NCBI GenBank assembly: GCA_013339895.1
Contig: JABACO010000001.1
Span: forward strand, 2,492,309 to 2,556,308
Length of the DNA stretch: 64,000 nucleotides
Reading direction: 5' to 3'
DNA from: Ephydatia muelleri
Taxonomy: Eukaryota; Porifera; Demospongiae; Spongillida; Spongillidae
Of the stretch, positions 20,885 through 33,998 are shown piece by piece (positions within the stretch are counted from its first letter, which is position 1; each line of letters starts with the position of its first letter). Made by a program: the position numbers and the translations under genes. The notes under the pieces were generated by a model. The model was not told the DNA's origin, searched no databases, and worked only from the letters and a program-made list of their open reading frames with translations.

Positions 20885-21780
20885 ATCGCTCAGTGGTGGC
20901 AGGGAACTGTCAGACTGGCTCCCTAAGGCTTGGCAACAATACTGTCACTGCCAACACCAGTGAAGGAAGAGTGGAGATTTGTATCAACAATGCTTGGGGG
21001 ACAATCTGTGATGACCTGTTTGGAAGAACGGATGCAGCAGTGGTGTGTGGAAGTTTGGGTGGATACAAGAATAAAAGTAGGTTGTGTATGTGTTGGGAAA
21101 AGAAGGCTGGAATCAGGGGAGGGAGGGAGGGAGGGAGGGAGGGAGGGAGGGAGGGAGGGAGGGAGGGAGGGAGGGAGGGAGGGAGGGAGGGAGGGAGGGA
21201 GGGAGGGAGGGAGGGAGGGAGGGAGGGAGGGAGGGAGGGAGGGAGGGAGGGAGGGAGGGAGGGAGGGAGGGAGGGAGGGAGGGAGGGAGGGAGGGAGGGA
21301 GGGAGGGAGGGAGGGAGGGAGGGAGGGAGGGAGGGGAGGGAGGGAGGGAGGGAGGGAGGGAGGAGGGAGGGAGGGAGGGAGGGAGGGAGGGAGGGAGGGA
21401 GGGAGGAGGGAGGGAGGGATGGAGGGAGGGAATTATTCTGATGCATTCTGGATAATTTTTTCTGGGGAAAGATGGTCTTCTGGGAGCTCAGGGGGGAAGG
21501 ATCGAAAGAACAAATTTGTTCAATACCTAACTAATAAACATCTTTGCTTTGCAACAAACCATTGAATACATAACTAGTGGACACATATTTGGTTAACTTC
21601 TCTCAGCTTCAGTTGCCATGGCAGTGCCAGGTGGAGTGTATGGTGCTGGATCTGGGCCAGTCTTTATCAGCCAGCTGACATGTTCAGGAGTCGAGGACTC
21701 TGTCCTTCACTGTCCTGTGCTTCAGACCATTGGGCTGACCCCATGTGACCACTCCAGAGATGCAGGGGTGCGGTGTGTAG
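20885..21780 (+). CDS. M1 SRCR f (exons 20885-21076 and 21613-21780)
   Basis: First half: [48 protein letters not shown]. Second half: [36 protein letters not shown]. The start at 21613 follows the second of two close AG sites, chosen by alignment with the M2, M4, M5 and M6 copies. The 536-bp intron is mainly a GGGA array. This is the exon that is interrupted by a transposon in M0. Confidence 0.88.
21116..21430 (+). repeat. (GGGA)n array, about 315 bp, in the SRCR f intron of M1
   Basis: Near-perfect GGGA repeats on the sense strand with a few GGGGA or GGA interruptions after 21330. GGGAGGG runs are classic G-quadruplex-forming sequence and would also be G-rich in pre-mRNA. The long Arg-Glu-Gly-Gly and Pro-Ser-Leu frames are repeat artefacts. 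Confidence 0.92.
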
Positions 21781-21836
21781 GTAAGGTAGCCAGTGGTACT
21801 TTGTGTTACCAATCTGATCTGTGTATGGACCCACAG

Positions 21837-23067
21837 ACATTGATGAGTGCTTGACAAACAATGGAGGGTGTGCTCAAAACTGCACCAACACTATTGGTAG
21901 CTACTACTGTTCCTGCAATAAGAGCTATGTTCTTGGAAGTGATGGGCATGCCTGCAATGGTAAAGAGTGGGAGGGTTTAAATTATAAATTGGGATTGATT
22001 ACTAGTGGGTGGCTAATGAATCTTCATTATTCAGATGTGAATGAGTGTTTGACGGCTAATGGAAGCTGTCAGCAGTTATGTAACAACACTGTTGGAAGTT
22101 TCTTCTGTGCCTGTCATATAGGATACTCCCTTCAGCTGAATGGCTTCAACTGCAGTGGTAAGATTTTTCCACTTATCCATTTCTATGTTGGTGATGCACA
22201 AAGCTCCCATCTCCAGATGTCAATGAGTGCAATGGGAACAACAGTTGTGGTATGAATGCTAACTGCACCAATACAATTGGATCATACAAGTGTTCCTGCT
22301 TGGTTGGATTTGAGGGAGATGGAGTGAACTGTACAAGTGAGTGAATGTGGTCTTGTGATGTTACATATGTGTCATGTGACCCTTCCATTACAGACATCGA
22401 TGAATGTGGGAGAGGAACAAACCAGTGCAGTAAGAATGCCACCTGCCATGACACTATTGGTAGCTACACATGCAGCTGTAATCCAGGTTTCTCAGGAGAT
22501 GGGTTTAACTGCACTGGTAAGAAAATCAGTTATCAGTGATTTCATCTGTTGATGTACTGTGTTTTGTATGAACAGACATTGATGAGTGCTCTACTGGGAA
22601 CAACACTTGTGCTTCAAATGGAACTTGCACTAATACCATAGGGAGCTACAGTTGTTCATGTAGCCGTGGTTTCACAGGAGATGGAAGGACCTGTGTGGAT
22701 ATTGATGAGTGTGCATTAAACATGAACAACTGTAGCTCCATTGCTTCGTGTGTCAATACAGTAGGAAGCTACCTATGTTTATGTCACTTTGGTTACACTG
22801 AGACAGGAGGAAACTGTGTGGACATTGATGAGTGCTCTGGAAACAACACATGTGCTTGGGCTCCAAATGGAACTTGTATCAACACCATAGGGAGCTACAA
22901 CTGCTCATGTAACCCTGGCTACACTGGAGATGGAAGGACCTGTGTGGATATTGACGAGTGTGTCATTGGGACTCAACAGTGCAGTACAAATGCTAACTGT
23001 GTCAACACAGTTGGAAGTTATACATGTGTTTGTCATATTGGTTTCAGTGGCAATGGTTTCAATTGCA
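21837..23067 (+). CDS. M2 EGF block, 8 EGF domains (e1-e5)
   Basis: Exons: 21837-21959, 22035-22157, 22217-22336, 22394-22516 and 22576-23067. Joined to M1 by a 56-bp intron. M2-type features shared with M4: second EGF begins with ECLTANGSC, and the first EGF of the long exon has CSRGFTGDG. All exon lengths equal those of M1. No stop or frameshift was seen. Confidence 0.9.
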
Positions 23068-23126
23068 GTAAGTGTATTCAATTGGTCAGACCTCCTCTCC
23101 CTCACTAACTCTTTCTCTTTCATTAG

Positions 23127-25735
23127 GCTGTACAGAAGGCATGGTTCAGTTGTTGAATGTGACTTCTGGTACTAACATAACTGGGACAGTGGGTGTGTGT
23201 GTCAGTAACAACTACAGGTCCATCTGTTATGACTTTTGGGACCAGTATGATGCACAAGTGGTGTGCTCACAGCTGAACATAACTGGATGTGAGTTAATGT
23301 CTCCACACTTGTGGCCATATTTCTTCATGTCCAATTGCAAATCAGTGTGTTGCATCTAAACCTGTAATGATTTTATTGTGACACATTGGACAACAAAAAA
23401 TTCAATTGTTCTACTGTATGGCCTGTAGAATATAGAGCAGTTATTTGGACATGTACATTTTGGTTTCTCACCGTGTGTGATGCCTTTTAATGAGCAGCAA
23501 TCATACCAAAAATAAATAGATAATAATCCCCCTTTTCTGTACAGTTTCCACACCTTGCAATGACCATATTTTATGATGATCTATGACTTAGTCAACACTT
23601 TACCTACTGTTGTGATCTCCAATTGTAGTGAACGTTTAATGGTACTTTTTACAAAATGATGATTTGTATATGATGACTTACTTTAAAAATGGCATTTTAG
23701 TGTGTTCGACCAAGCATCTATTTTATAGCATTGCAATTGTTGCTAATGTTTTCTGTTGGTTCTCCATAGATGCCTCAGCCCTATCAGTGGACTATGGACC
23801 ACTCCCACCATCTGTCTACAGTGTGGTGTGTGCAGGAACAGAACGTTCTCTCTTCCAGTGCACCTTTAGGCTAAGTGGAACCTGCGCCACAAACAAGCTA
23901 GCTGCTGTCCAGTGTGGAGGTCAGTCTATGGGGTTAGAAGAGTTTATGTTAAAGTGATTTAGATACAGAGACGTGTAGTAATTTGTAACTATTTCCCTGA
24001 TGTTGCACTGCATCAAAAACTGTACCATGGGAATTAAGGGAAAAACTGGAATTGTTTATCACGATGATGGAATGATGTATAAGTATCAATGTTTTATAGC
24101 CACACTTCCCATAAATAACTATGTATTCATGATCTTGATGGAATAATGTGTGCCATCATCAATGATATTTGGTCATCACATTTGCAGTATTTTGTTATAT
24201 GCTTCTAATCCCTTCACAGCCACCAGCGCTTGTGTCAATGGGAGTGTCCGGCTGCTGGTAGGCACAGGGACCTCTTTCTATGTGTCAGAGGGTAGCTACC
24301 CTGAAAATTTCTTCATAAGTAACCAGCTGGCCAGAGGGAGAGTGGAGATATGCATTGGTGGACAGTATGGTGCCGTGTGTAACACTGGATGGGGAAACAC
24401 AGACGCCACCATTGTCTGCAGACAGCTCGGATTTTCTTCTTATGGTGAGTGAATAGACTAACGGTAATAGTTTTAATTGGTTACAACAGTTGTCCATAGA
24501 GGACTATTTTTATTAAAATGGAGTATGAATTTTGTGTTATCCACGCTTCTCACAAGCACACACATGTAGCACCGTAGATATAGTTTATTTACACACCATT
24601 GGCGTTTATAAATACTTTTTGTGCTTGAGAAGGTCACCCTGGAACACATTATCTTTTGTTTAAAAGCACAAGTGGTACATCTTGTTGTATATTCATAGGT
24701 GATTGTTTTTGGCACAGTGATGTGGTCTACACACAGTATCTTCTCCCGCCCCCTTACCTCACCCTTCCCTGCAGGTGCTATTGCAGTAACCAATGGACTG
24801 TATGGTGATCCTGCCATACATCAAATCATAGGAGATGTTGGGTGCGTTGGAACTGAAACTGGTTTGCTCAGGTGCAACCACACACTCTTTGGCACAGGCC
24901 AGCCTGCCAACTGTGACCCCATAGATGGTGATGCAGCAGCTGTTTGCCAAGGTGAGGGCTAATGTGAGGGATGGTAGAGTGAGGGGTAGGGTTAGTGATG
25001 ATGTGTAAAGGGCAGGGTGAGAAGTTGAGTGAGGGGGTGGGTGAAGCGTTCTGACACAATGCATGAGGCCATAGTGCTTCAAATCTTTAATGACACAAGA
25101 AAGTTACCACCAGAGCCACCTCCACTATACTCCTCCCTGAAATCGTGTGGCTCTTTCCATCCATCAGATGCACGTGTTCCCTATGCTAACTGCACTGATG
25201 GAGATGTGAGGTTGACTGATGGCAGCAACAGGGCAGAGGGTAGACTGGAGGTCTGCTTCAACCATGCCTGGGGTGCCGTCTGTGGTCCTGGCTTTGATGT
25301 TAGCCCTGCCACTGCTCAGGTAGTCTGTAGACAGCTTGGCTTGTTGCAAGGTAAGCAGTGTCTCACTGTGGTTTTCATCAATTACAACATTGATTCTCGG
25401 TGAAATTAAATCAAGGGTTAAATAGCTAAGTTAATAAATTTATCCAGACATAGCAATAACAATATGAGGCATACTACTTCACTAGGCATAAATTGCTTGA
25501 CTTGATTGCTAGAAAATTACATTTTAAGAGTGTGGACAAGCGATCTTCATTCTTCACTCAGCTGCTGGTGTGCAGATCTTGTCAGCTGGCTCGTTCCCAA
25601 TTTCTACTCTCCCCACCTTCCTGGACAAATTGTCATGCACAGGATCAGAGTCCTCCATTTCCCATTGTTCATCTCTTAGAGGTGTCTTCTCCTGTCCTTC
25701 TGACCACTCCAAGGATGCTGCACTGAGATGTCTAG
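23127..25735 (+). CDS. M2 SRCR a, b and c
   Basis: a: 23127-23288, 23770-23919. b: 24220-24444, 24775-24951. c: 25168-25350, 25562-25735. The a intron is 481 bp, uninserted, and shows the empty site of the elements found in M1 and M6. The b first half has YPENFFISN and the c first half has VRLTDGSNRAEG, small changes from M1. Introns 23920-24219 (300 bp) and 24445-24774 (330 bp) hold no gene. Confidence 0.88.
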
Positions 25736-26103
25736 GTGGGTATTGATTTGCCCTTTGTAATGGGGGCTGTGCTTTTAAATAAGACTTTATTATCAATGTT
25801 GTATTGTATTCAAAGTGAGAAGTGGAAGACTCTTTTCTGCCATGTACATTATTGGAGGGTTGACATCTATATGTGCAACTATAGAAATCGTACCTTTTTT
25901 GTTGATGTCTGACTGTGTAAATGAAAAATTATGATACATGAAAATGTTTAGGTTGATGATTAATTAAAATTGTTGTGCTGGATATCTGAGAACAGTGAGC
26001 ATGACACTTTAAAAGGAATCGTGTTTATGCTTGAGTTCTATAATGGGATCATACCTTTGGTCATAGTTATGAGGCTATCACATTTACCAAACTTTGCATT
26101 CAG

Positions 26104-29100
26104 ATGTTAATGAGTGTGCACACAACAATGGAGGGTGTGCAGGCACTTGCATCAATCTCATTGGTGGATACCAATGCCAGTGTTCAAGTGGGTATGAACT
26201 TACTAATGGCAAGAATTGCTCAGGTAAACCATTCTCTATAAGTCTAGTCTTTCTTAATGATCTTAAAAATCCACCTCTGGTTATATAGACATCAATGAGT
26301 GCTCCACTGGTTTGAACAACTGTTCAGAAGTGTGCATCAATACCATTGGCAGCTACTTCTGTGTTTGTAATGGCAGTCGTGTTCTCAATGTGGATGGGAC
26401 AACATGCAGAGGTGGGTCTGGAACAGAACTTGTGTTTTCCAACCTCTTCCCCTCTCCATCTCCCTCTCCATACCTGCATATAAGCTAATAGTTGCATTCC
26501 TATAATCTGCTAATGTACATGTACCACTATTTGTGTGCACTTTAGGATGTGTCAGTGGGGATGTACGATTGGTGAATGGGACCAACGTGACAAGCTCTGT
26601 TCCTCGTGAGGGCAGGGTTGAAGTGTGCATCAATGGAACATTTGGCAGTGTGTGCAACAAGAGGTGGGACTCCCTGGATGCTGGTGTGGTCTGCAGACAG
26701 CTGGGCTACTCCAGCACAGGTATGGATTGACCCTACCATCAGGAGACACCACCTACTCTGATACTGGTTTCCTTTTCTCAGGTGCCCAGGTTGATGTGTT
26801 CTTTGGTGCCGGAGTGGGACCCATTTACCTCAGTGATGTGCAGTGTACTGGAATGGAGACAAGCATCCTGAACTGCAGCCATGGGAACCAGGTTGGGATC
26901 ACTACATGTGATCACACACAAGATGCAGCCATCAGATGTGAAGGTAGGAGTGAGGGAGTTAGAGGGGAACGAGCAAAGGGATTATGTTACTTAGTGGTCA
27001 TCTGAATTGATGCATGGTATATAACTGGGCCCGATCGTATTTCTATTTGTTTAGTAATGATGCACAAGCAAATAATTATGCACACATAGAACCCAACACA
27101 TTATGTTTAAGAGTAAACAGTGTTTAACGGCATGAAATTTGGTTTTGTGGGCAGCCTTATCTGGGGGCGCCTTCTGGGTTGGGGTTCACACATTCTAGAA
27201 CAGTCTTTGTTCGGGGAGGCCTTCAAACTGATTGGTTAGATTCTGAGCAGCTACCATATAAGCCTCTCCTTCCTGGTGCCATATTGCTCACATTTGGCAT
27301 TGGGAAGGAGAGTGCTTTCCCACCCTTCCACACCCCGTGTATCCTATTTGTACAGTGCATTGGCTTGTCTTATGGTCGGCAGGCGGAGCTCTACGGGCTT
27401 TACCTTAAATCTGGCCAACCCAATCTGGACCAGCGTCCAGATCTGGGATACAGGTTCTAGCTCGTGGCCTGCATCACGCTGGACCTGTTTAGCCCGGGAT
27501 CCCCTTGCATATGGCTAGCCCAGTCTGGAAAAGTGTCCGGTTCTGGGACACTGGTTCCAGCTTGTGACAAGCGTCACACTGGACCTGTATAGCTTTGGGG
27601 TAGGGTGCCCCCCTATTCACTCGTGGGATACTCCTGCCTGGCCCCCTGTTGTGGCAATCAGTCAAAAATAACCACGGCGCTCGCTGGGTTGGGCTGTCGT
27701 TAATTTATATTTGTGCCTCTTAGGCTAGACCAACTGCAAGAGACAGTTAAGTACCTCTTAAACAGATAAAATGCCTGCACCAAGGATTCATCCTTTAAAT
27801 CCACACATAGAAATTGTGCCATCAGCTTTGGTTATTAATAACCAGATTTTGTTCTCTCCTTTAGCCCTCTGCACAGATGGGAGTGTCCGTCTTGTCATCG
27901 GGGAGACAGCTGACTTCTTCTATCTCCAAGGAACACCTCTAGCTGACAGTTATTATGAGAATGACGTGCTCAGGGCAGGGAGGGTTGAGGTTTGCTTCAG
28001 GGGAACATACGTCACCATATGTGACACAGCCTGGGACAACATCGCTGCCTCTGTGGTGTGCAGACAGTTGAGGTTTTCCCCCTATGGTGCCGTGGGGGTG
28101 CGCAACAATTTCCCCCAATCGACGTTGATGGCAACACTGCAGAATGTGAACTGCACTGGCTCAGAGAGCAATCTACTGCAGTGTGGGTATACGGCTGGTC
28201 CAGCAGGAACATGTGGAAGGTTCCAAGATGCTGGAGCAGTGTGCCAAGGTCAGGTGTTTCTGGATTGTATTTTCAACAATGCCACAGCTTGTAGACTTAA
28301 ACTCACTTTCACCTCCATTTCCTACCCACTCTCCCATCCTCCCACTCCCACATTCTCTCCTTCTACCTCCCAACTTCTTCCATACTCCCCCCTCATTAAC
28401 TTTCTCCATCTTCCCACTCTCACAGATCGCTCAGTGGTGGTAGGGAACTGTCAGACTGGCTCCCTAAGGCTTGGCAACAATACCTTCACTGCCAACACCA
28501 GTGAAGGAAGAGTGGAGATTTGTATCAACAATGCTTGGGGGACGATCTGTGATGACCTGTTTGGAAGAACGGATGCAGCAGTGGTGTGTGGAAGTTTGGG
28601 TGGATACAAGAATAAAAGTAGGTTGTGTATGTGTTGGGGAAAGGTGTTGGAGAAAATCGGATAGAGTTGATTCAGAGGAGTGTTGGGAACTGTTGCTTGT
28701 TTCCATACAGCAACCCTGCACTTTCAGTGATTGAAGAAGTATTGCCATCTGATAGAGTTTAATTTGGTCGGCATTTTTATCAGTGATGTGCATTAGTTTA
28801 GGAACATTTTATAAGTCTGTAAGGTCGTAGAAAAATAGAAATCAGTTGGGCTATCTTGTTTGTATAGCCCCTTAGTATAATCTGTAGTAATACCTGTGGA
28901 TAATTCTTTACTTCCATTTACGTATTTACGAATGTGCATTAAATGTGGTTGTGTCATTTATTGTTTTCATCTGGGTTTAGACACATGGATGTAGTATGAA
29001 ACTCCTACCTGGGTCTTCTTTGCTGGGAAAATGAAAAATGGACCATTTGGAGAGAGGATGATGTGATCATCTTTATAATGGAAAATAATTGGGGAGGGGG

Positions 29101-29356
29101 GGGGCAAGAATGGGAGAAGTGTCCCACATTATGTTCACTGAGTACATAACTAGTGGACACATATTTGGTGAACTTCTCTCACCTTCAGATGCCGTGGCAG
29201 TGCCAGGTGGAGTGTATGGTGCTGGATCTGGGCCAGTCTTTATCAGCCAGCTGACATGTTCAGGAGTCGAGGACTCTGTCCTTCACTGTCCTGTGCTTCA
29301 GACCATTGGGCTGACCCCATGTGACCACTCCAGAGATGCAGGGGTGCGGTGTGTAG
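26104..29356 (+). CDS. M2 EGF pair and SRCR d, e, f
   Basis: EGF: 26104-26223, 26289-26411. SRCR d: 26546-26719, 26782-26943. SRCR e: 27865-28248, single exon. SRCR f: 28426-28617, 29189-29356. The second EGF has YFCVCNGS instead of [12 protein letters not shown] e has QLRFSPYG, a Gly-to-Arg change. The 368-bp intron 25736-26103 and the 571-bp intron 28618-29188 are AT-rich without a gene. The 921-bp intron 26944-27864 contains a TIR element. Confidence 0.88.
27104..27765. mobile_element. TIR element, about 0.66 kb, in the SRCR d-e intron of M2
   Basis: Left end (A)TGTTTAAGAG and right end CTCTTAAACAG are inverted repeats (10-11 bp; the left base has changed from C as seen in M4). Inside, two copies of a roughly 100-bp unit (from about 27411 and 27513) each contain an imperfect palindrome of the type CCAGCTTGTGAC...GTCACACTGG. 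No coding potential. I cannot assign a superfamily because no clean target duplication is visible. Absent from M3, M5 and M6; M1 keeps only CTCGTAAACAG at the matching place. Confidence 0.65.
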
Positions 29357-29412
29357 GTAAGGTAGCCAGTGGTATTTTGTGTTACCGATCTGATCTGTGT
29401 ATGGACCCACAG

Positions 29413-30619
29413 ACATTGATGAGTGCTTGACAAATAATGGAGGGTGTGCTCAAAATTGTACCAACACCATTGGTAGCTACTACTGTTCCTGCAATAAGAG
29501 CTATGTTCTTGGAAGTGATGGGCATGCCTGCAATGGTAAGGAGTGGGAGGGTTTAGTTATTAACTGGAATTGATGACCATTCTTCAGATGTGGATGAGTG
29601 TTCCACTGCTAATGGAGGCTGTCATCAGTTATGTAACAACACTGTTGGAAGTTTCTTCTGTGCCTGTCATATAGGGTACTCACTTCAGCTGAATGGCTTC
29701 AACTGCAGTGGTAAGATTTTAAAACATATCCATTTGGATGTTGGTGATGTACATAGCTCCCATCTCCAGATGTCAATGAGTGCAATGGGAACAACAGTTG
29801 TGGTATGAATGCTAACTGCACCAATACAATTGGATCATACAAATGTTCCTGCTTGGTTGGATTTGAGGGAGATGGAGTGAACTGTACAAGTGAGTGAATG
29901 TGGTCTTGTGATGTTACATATGTGCCATTTGACCTTCCATTACAGACATCAATGAATGTGGGAGAGGAACAAACCAGTGCAGTAAGAATGCCACCTGCCA
30001 TGACACTGTTGGTAGCTACACATGTAGCTGTAATCCAGGTTTCTCAGGAGATGGGTTTAACTGCACTGGTAAGAAAATCAGTTATCAGTGATTTCATCTG
30101 TTGATGAGCTGTGTTTTGTATGAACAGACATTGATGAGTGCTCTACTGGGAACAACACTTGTGCTTCAAATGGAACTTGCACTAATACCATAGGGAGCTA
30201 CAGTTGTTCATGTAACCGTGGTTACACAGGAGATGGAAGGACCTGTGTGGACATTGATGAGTGTGCATTGAACATGAACAACTGTAGCTCCATTGCTTCA
30301 TGTGTCAATACAGTAGGAAGCTACCTATGTTTATGTCACTATGGTTACACTGAGACAGGAGGAAACTGTGTGGACATTGATGAGTGCTCTGGAAACAACA
30401 CATGTGCTTGGGCTCCAAATGGAACTTGTATTAACACCATAGGGAGCTACAACTGCTCATGTAACCCTGGTTACACAGGAAATGGAAGGAGCTGTGTGGA
30501 CATTGATGAGTGTGTCATTGGGACTCAACAGTGCAGTACAAATGCTAACTGTGTCAACACTGTTGGAAGCTATACATGTGTTTGTCATATTGGTTTCAGT
30601 GGCAATGGTTTCAATTGCG
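29413..30619 (+). CDS. M3 EGF block, 8 EGF domains (e1-e5)
   Basis: Exons: 29413-29535, 29588-29710, 29770-29889, 29946-30068 and 30128-30619. M3 and M5 share GGCHQLC in the second EGF and GYTGNGRSC in the long exon. The last codon before the donor is G|GTAAGT rather than A|GTAAGT, which would give Gly instead of Ser at the split codon. Confidence 0.9.
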
Positions 30620-30678
30620 GTAAGTGTATTCTATCGGTCAGACCTCCCCTCCCTCACTAACTCTTCCTCTATCATTAG

Positions 30679-33617
30679 GCTGTACAGAAGGCATGGTTCA
30701 GTTGTTGAATGTGACTTCTGGTACTAACATAACTGGGACAGTGGGTGTGTGTGTCAGTAACAACTACAGGTCCATCTGTTATGACTTTTGGGACCAGTAT
30801 GATGCACAAGTGGTGTGCTCACAGCTGAACATAACTGGATGTGAGTTAATGTGTCCACACTTGATGCTACCATTGCTCATGTCCAATTGCAAGAGTACAT
30901 TTCCTGTAATGTATTTTGTTGTGACACATTGCATGGTAGCTAATAATAATAATACAATCATTCTTATGTATGCTCTGTAGAGTATAATGCAGCCCCAGAC
31001 TCAACAAGCATGCACTTGTATTTAGGATATGCAGGATGATGTACTTGTTTGATGCTATTGAATGAGCACCATGCTTAATAAATCATTTCCTTTTTCTGTA
31101 AAGTATCCACACCTTGCAATGACGATTAGAAATTCAATGACTCATCTGCGATAATTATACAACATTTGAACTTCTGTGGTGATCTCCAATTGTGGAGAAA
31201 AGTTTGATCGAACTGTTTATGGCTGATCCTAGTAGATAATTAGTGATCTTGGATGCAAAAAGGAACTACCACATACATTATAATATTACATATACACGCA
31301 ATAGAAATGTAGCACTTGCGTTCAAATGTGTGTCTAATTAAAAATTCAGTGCAGTGCAACTCCACGACAGATACTTTAATTTTCAGTGTGTAGGAATCGC
31401 TGTGGAGACTTTCAGACGACTGGACTTGTAATCTTGAAAATCATGCACTAGGTCCATTTTCGCAGAAACAGTCCCATTTGTATACAATAGCTTACTTTAA
31501 AAGAGCATTTTTAGCCAATAATTCATTTTTTGCATGGGAATTGTTGCTAATGTTCTCTGTTGGTTCTCCATAGATGCCTCAGCCCTATCAGTGGACTATG
31601 GACCACTCCCACCATCTGTCTACAGTGTGGTGTGTGCAGGAACAGAACGTTCTCTCTTCCAGTGCACCTATAGGCTGAGTGGAACCTGTGCCACAAACAA
31701 GCTAGCTGCCATCCAGTGTGGAGGTCAGTCTCTGGGGTTAGAAGAGTTTATGTTTCGACGGGTTTGGAGTGATGTACAATTTAATGTTTTGTAGCATCAA
31801 TGTCCCTTTTGAAATAATTTAACACAATGCCATACACTTGGCAGTACTTGTTATACAATTCTAATCCTTCACAGCCTCCAGCGCTTGTGTCAATGGGAAT
31901 GTCCGGCTTCTGGTAGGCACAGGGACCTCTTTCTATGTATCAGAGGGCAGCTACCCTGCCAACTTCTTCATAAGTAACCAGCTGGCCAGAGGGAGAGTGG
32001 AGGTGTGCATTGGTGGACAGTATGGTGCCGTGTGTAACACTGGATGGGGAAACACAGATGCCACCATTGTCTGCAGACAGCTAGGCTTTTCGACTTATGG
32101 TGAGTGACTTGCATTATCATCAGACTATTTGCGATTGGTTGAAATAATAATATTCGGGACAAACATTGGCCTTGAAGGAATATCATTTCCTACTAAAGTG
32201 CAATGCTTATGTATCACAAAAACTGACCCAAGCATGTAACGCAGCATATTGTAGCTTGTTAGTTTGGTTTAGTTAGGCTTGTCATGAAGGTATATCCTCC
32301 GAAATACCACTCTGGATCATTTAGAAATTATACTGTGAACCATGTGGTACATTTCATTGCATATTCATAGCATGGGTTTTTGTTGGCATGGTGATGTTGT
32401 CTACACGCAGTATCTTCTCCTCCTCCTTACCTCACACTCTTACCTCTCAGGTGCTATTGCAGTAACCAATGGACTGTATGCTGATCCTGCCATACATCAA
32501 ATCATTGGAGATGTTGGATGCGTTGGAACTGAACCTGGTTTGCTCGGGTGCAACCACACTCTCTTTGGCACAGGCCAGCCTGCCAACTGTGACCCCACTG
32601 TTGGTGATGCAGCAGCTGTTTGCCAAGGTGAGGGCTGGTATGAGCAGGGGCAGTGAGGGGTGGGGAAGGGGTGTGACAGATGGGTAACTGGGTGGGGAGT
32701 GAGGAGCAGGTTGAGGGGGTGGTTGAACGCATAGTGGAGACAATGTGCCAATACAAGTAGTGGCAGTGCAAGACAGTGCGAAAAATTGTTTTGTCATAGG
32801 AAAGACAATGGAGTTTGCAGAAACAGCAGCTGAATTATAATCACTAGTACTGTAGGTTCAATCCTCTGAACCTTCATCTTGAGTTGTCCAGATGATGGAA
32901 GAGTGTACCACTACCGCCACCTCCTAATAATGCTGAAAAGCTTTTTAATCAATATGCAAAAACAATATAATATTTATCACACACATGTCTGTACACTTGT
33001 CCCCCAAATTATGACTGTGCTAAATTCCATCCACCAGATGCACGTGTTCCATATGCTAACTGCACTGATGGAGATGTGAGGTTGAATGGAGGCAGCAACA
33101 GGGCAGAGGGTAGACTGGAGGTCTGCTTCAACCATGCCTGGGGTGCCGTCTGTGGTCCTGGCTTTGATTTTAACCCTGCCACTGCTCAGGTTGTCTGTAG
33201 GCAGCTTGGCTTGCTGCAAGGTAACCTGCATTTCTTTGTGGTGTCCATCAATTACAACCTTGATTCTCATTGAGATGAAGTAAATAATTAAATAATTCAA
33301 GGGCTTATCAGGGATAGTAGTGTACCTGGAGAACAATAAAGGCAATTAAGGTTCTTCTAAACTCAAGATGTAGTAAGTATTTAGGGCATTGAATTTTAAG
33401 TGTGTGGAAATGTGGTCATTCACTTGAATCATTCTCCACTCAGCTGCTGGTGTGCAAATTGTGGCAGCTAGCTCATTCCCAACCTCTACTCTCTCCACCT
33501 TCCTGGACAAAGTATCATGCACAGGATCAGAGCCCTCCATTTCCCAATGTTCATCTCTCAGAGGTGCCTTCTCCTGTCCTTCTGACCACTCCAAGGACGC
33601 TGCACTGAGCTGTCTAG
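30679..33617 (+). CDS. M3 SRCR a, b and c
   Basis: a: 30679-30840, 31574-31723. b: 31875-32099, 32451-32627. c: 33038-33220, 33444-33617. The 733-bp a intron contains a stretch (about 31200-31500) found only in M3, M5 and, more diverged, M6. b reads CVNGNVRLL and GFSTYG, c ends ALSCLG; all are shared with M5 or nearly so. Introns 32100-32450 and 32628-33037 hold no gene. Confidence 0.88.
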
Positions 33618-33998
33618 GTGGGCATTAATTGGCCTTATAAGAGGGTAGTTATTATTGGCTGGTAACTTGTTATTGGGTGCTTATTACACAAGGCTTTAAA
33701 TTTCTATGTTGTTGTATTTAATGTGGGAGATGGATAGCTCTTTTCTGCACGCGCATTATTGGGGTTGAAATTTATATGTTTATAAATAGGAATCATACAT
33801 TATTTTGCTGATTTACTGACCATGTAAATGGAAAAATCAGATGCATGAATATGGTTAGTTTGATGATTTAGTGCTGAATACTTGAGAACAAAAGATAAAA
33901 GTGTGCATGACATTTTAATAAGAATGTGTGCATGCTTGAGTGCATTGATGGGATCATCATATATTCATAGAATTAACGCTGATCACTTTTAAAATTAG

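Noticed and set aside
20893-21565. Arg-Glu-Gly-Gly and Pro-Ser-Leu repeat proteins on both strands
   Set aside because: They are translations of the GGGA array within an intron; the same holds at 35716-36379.
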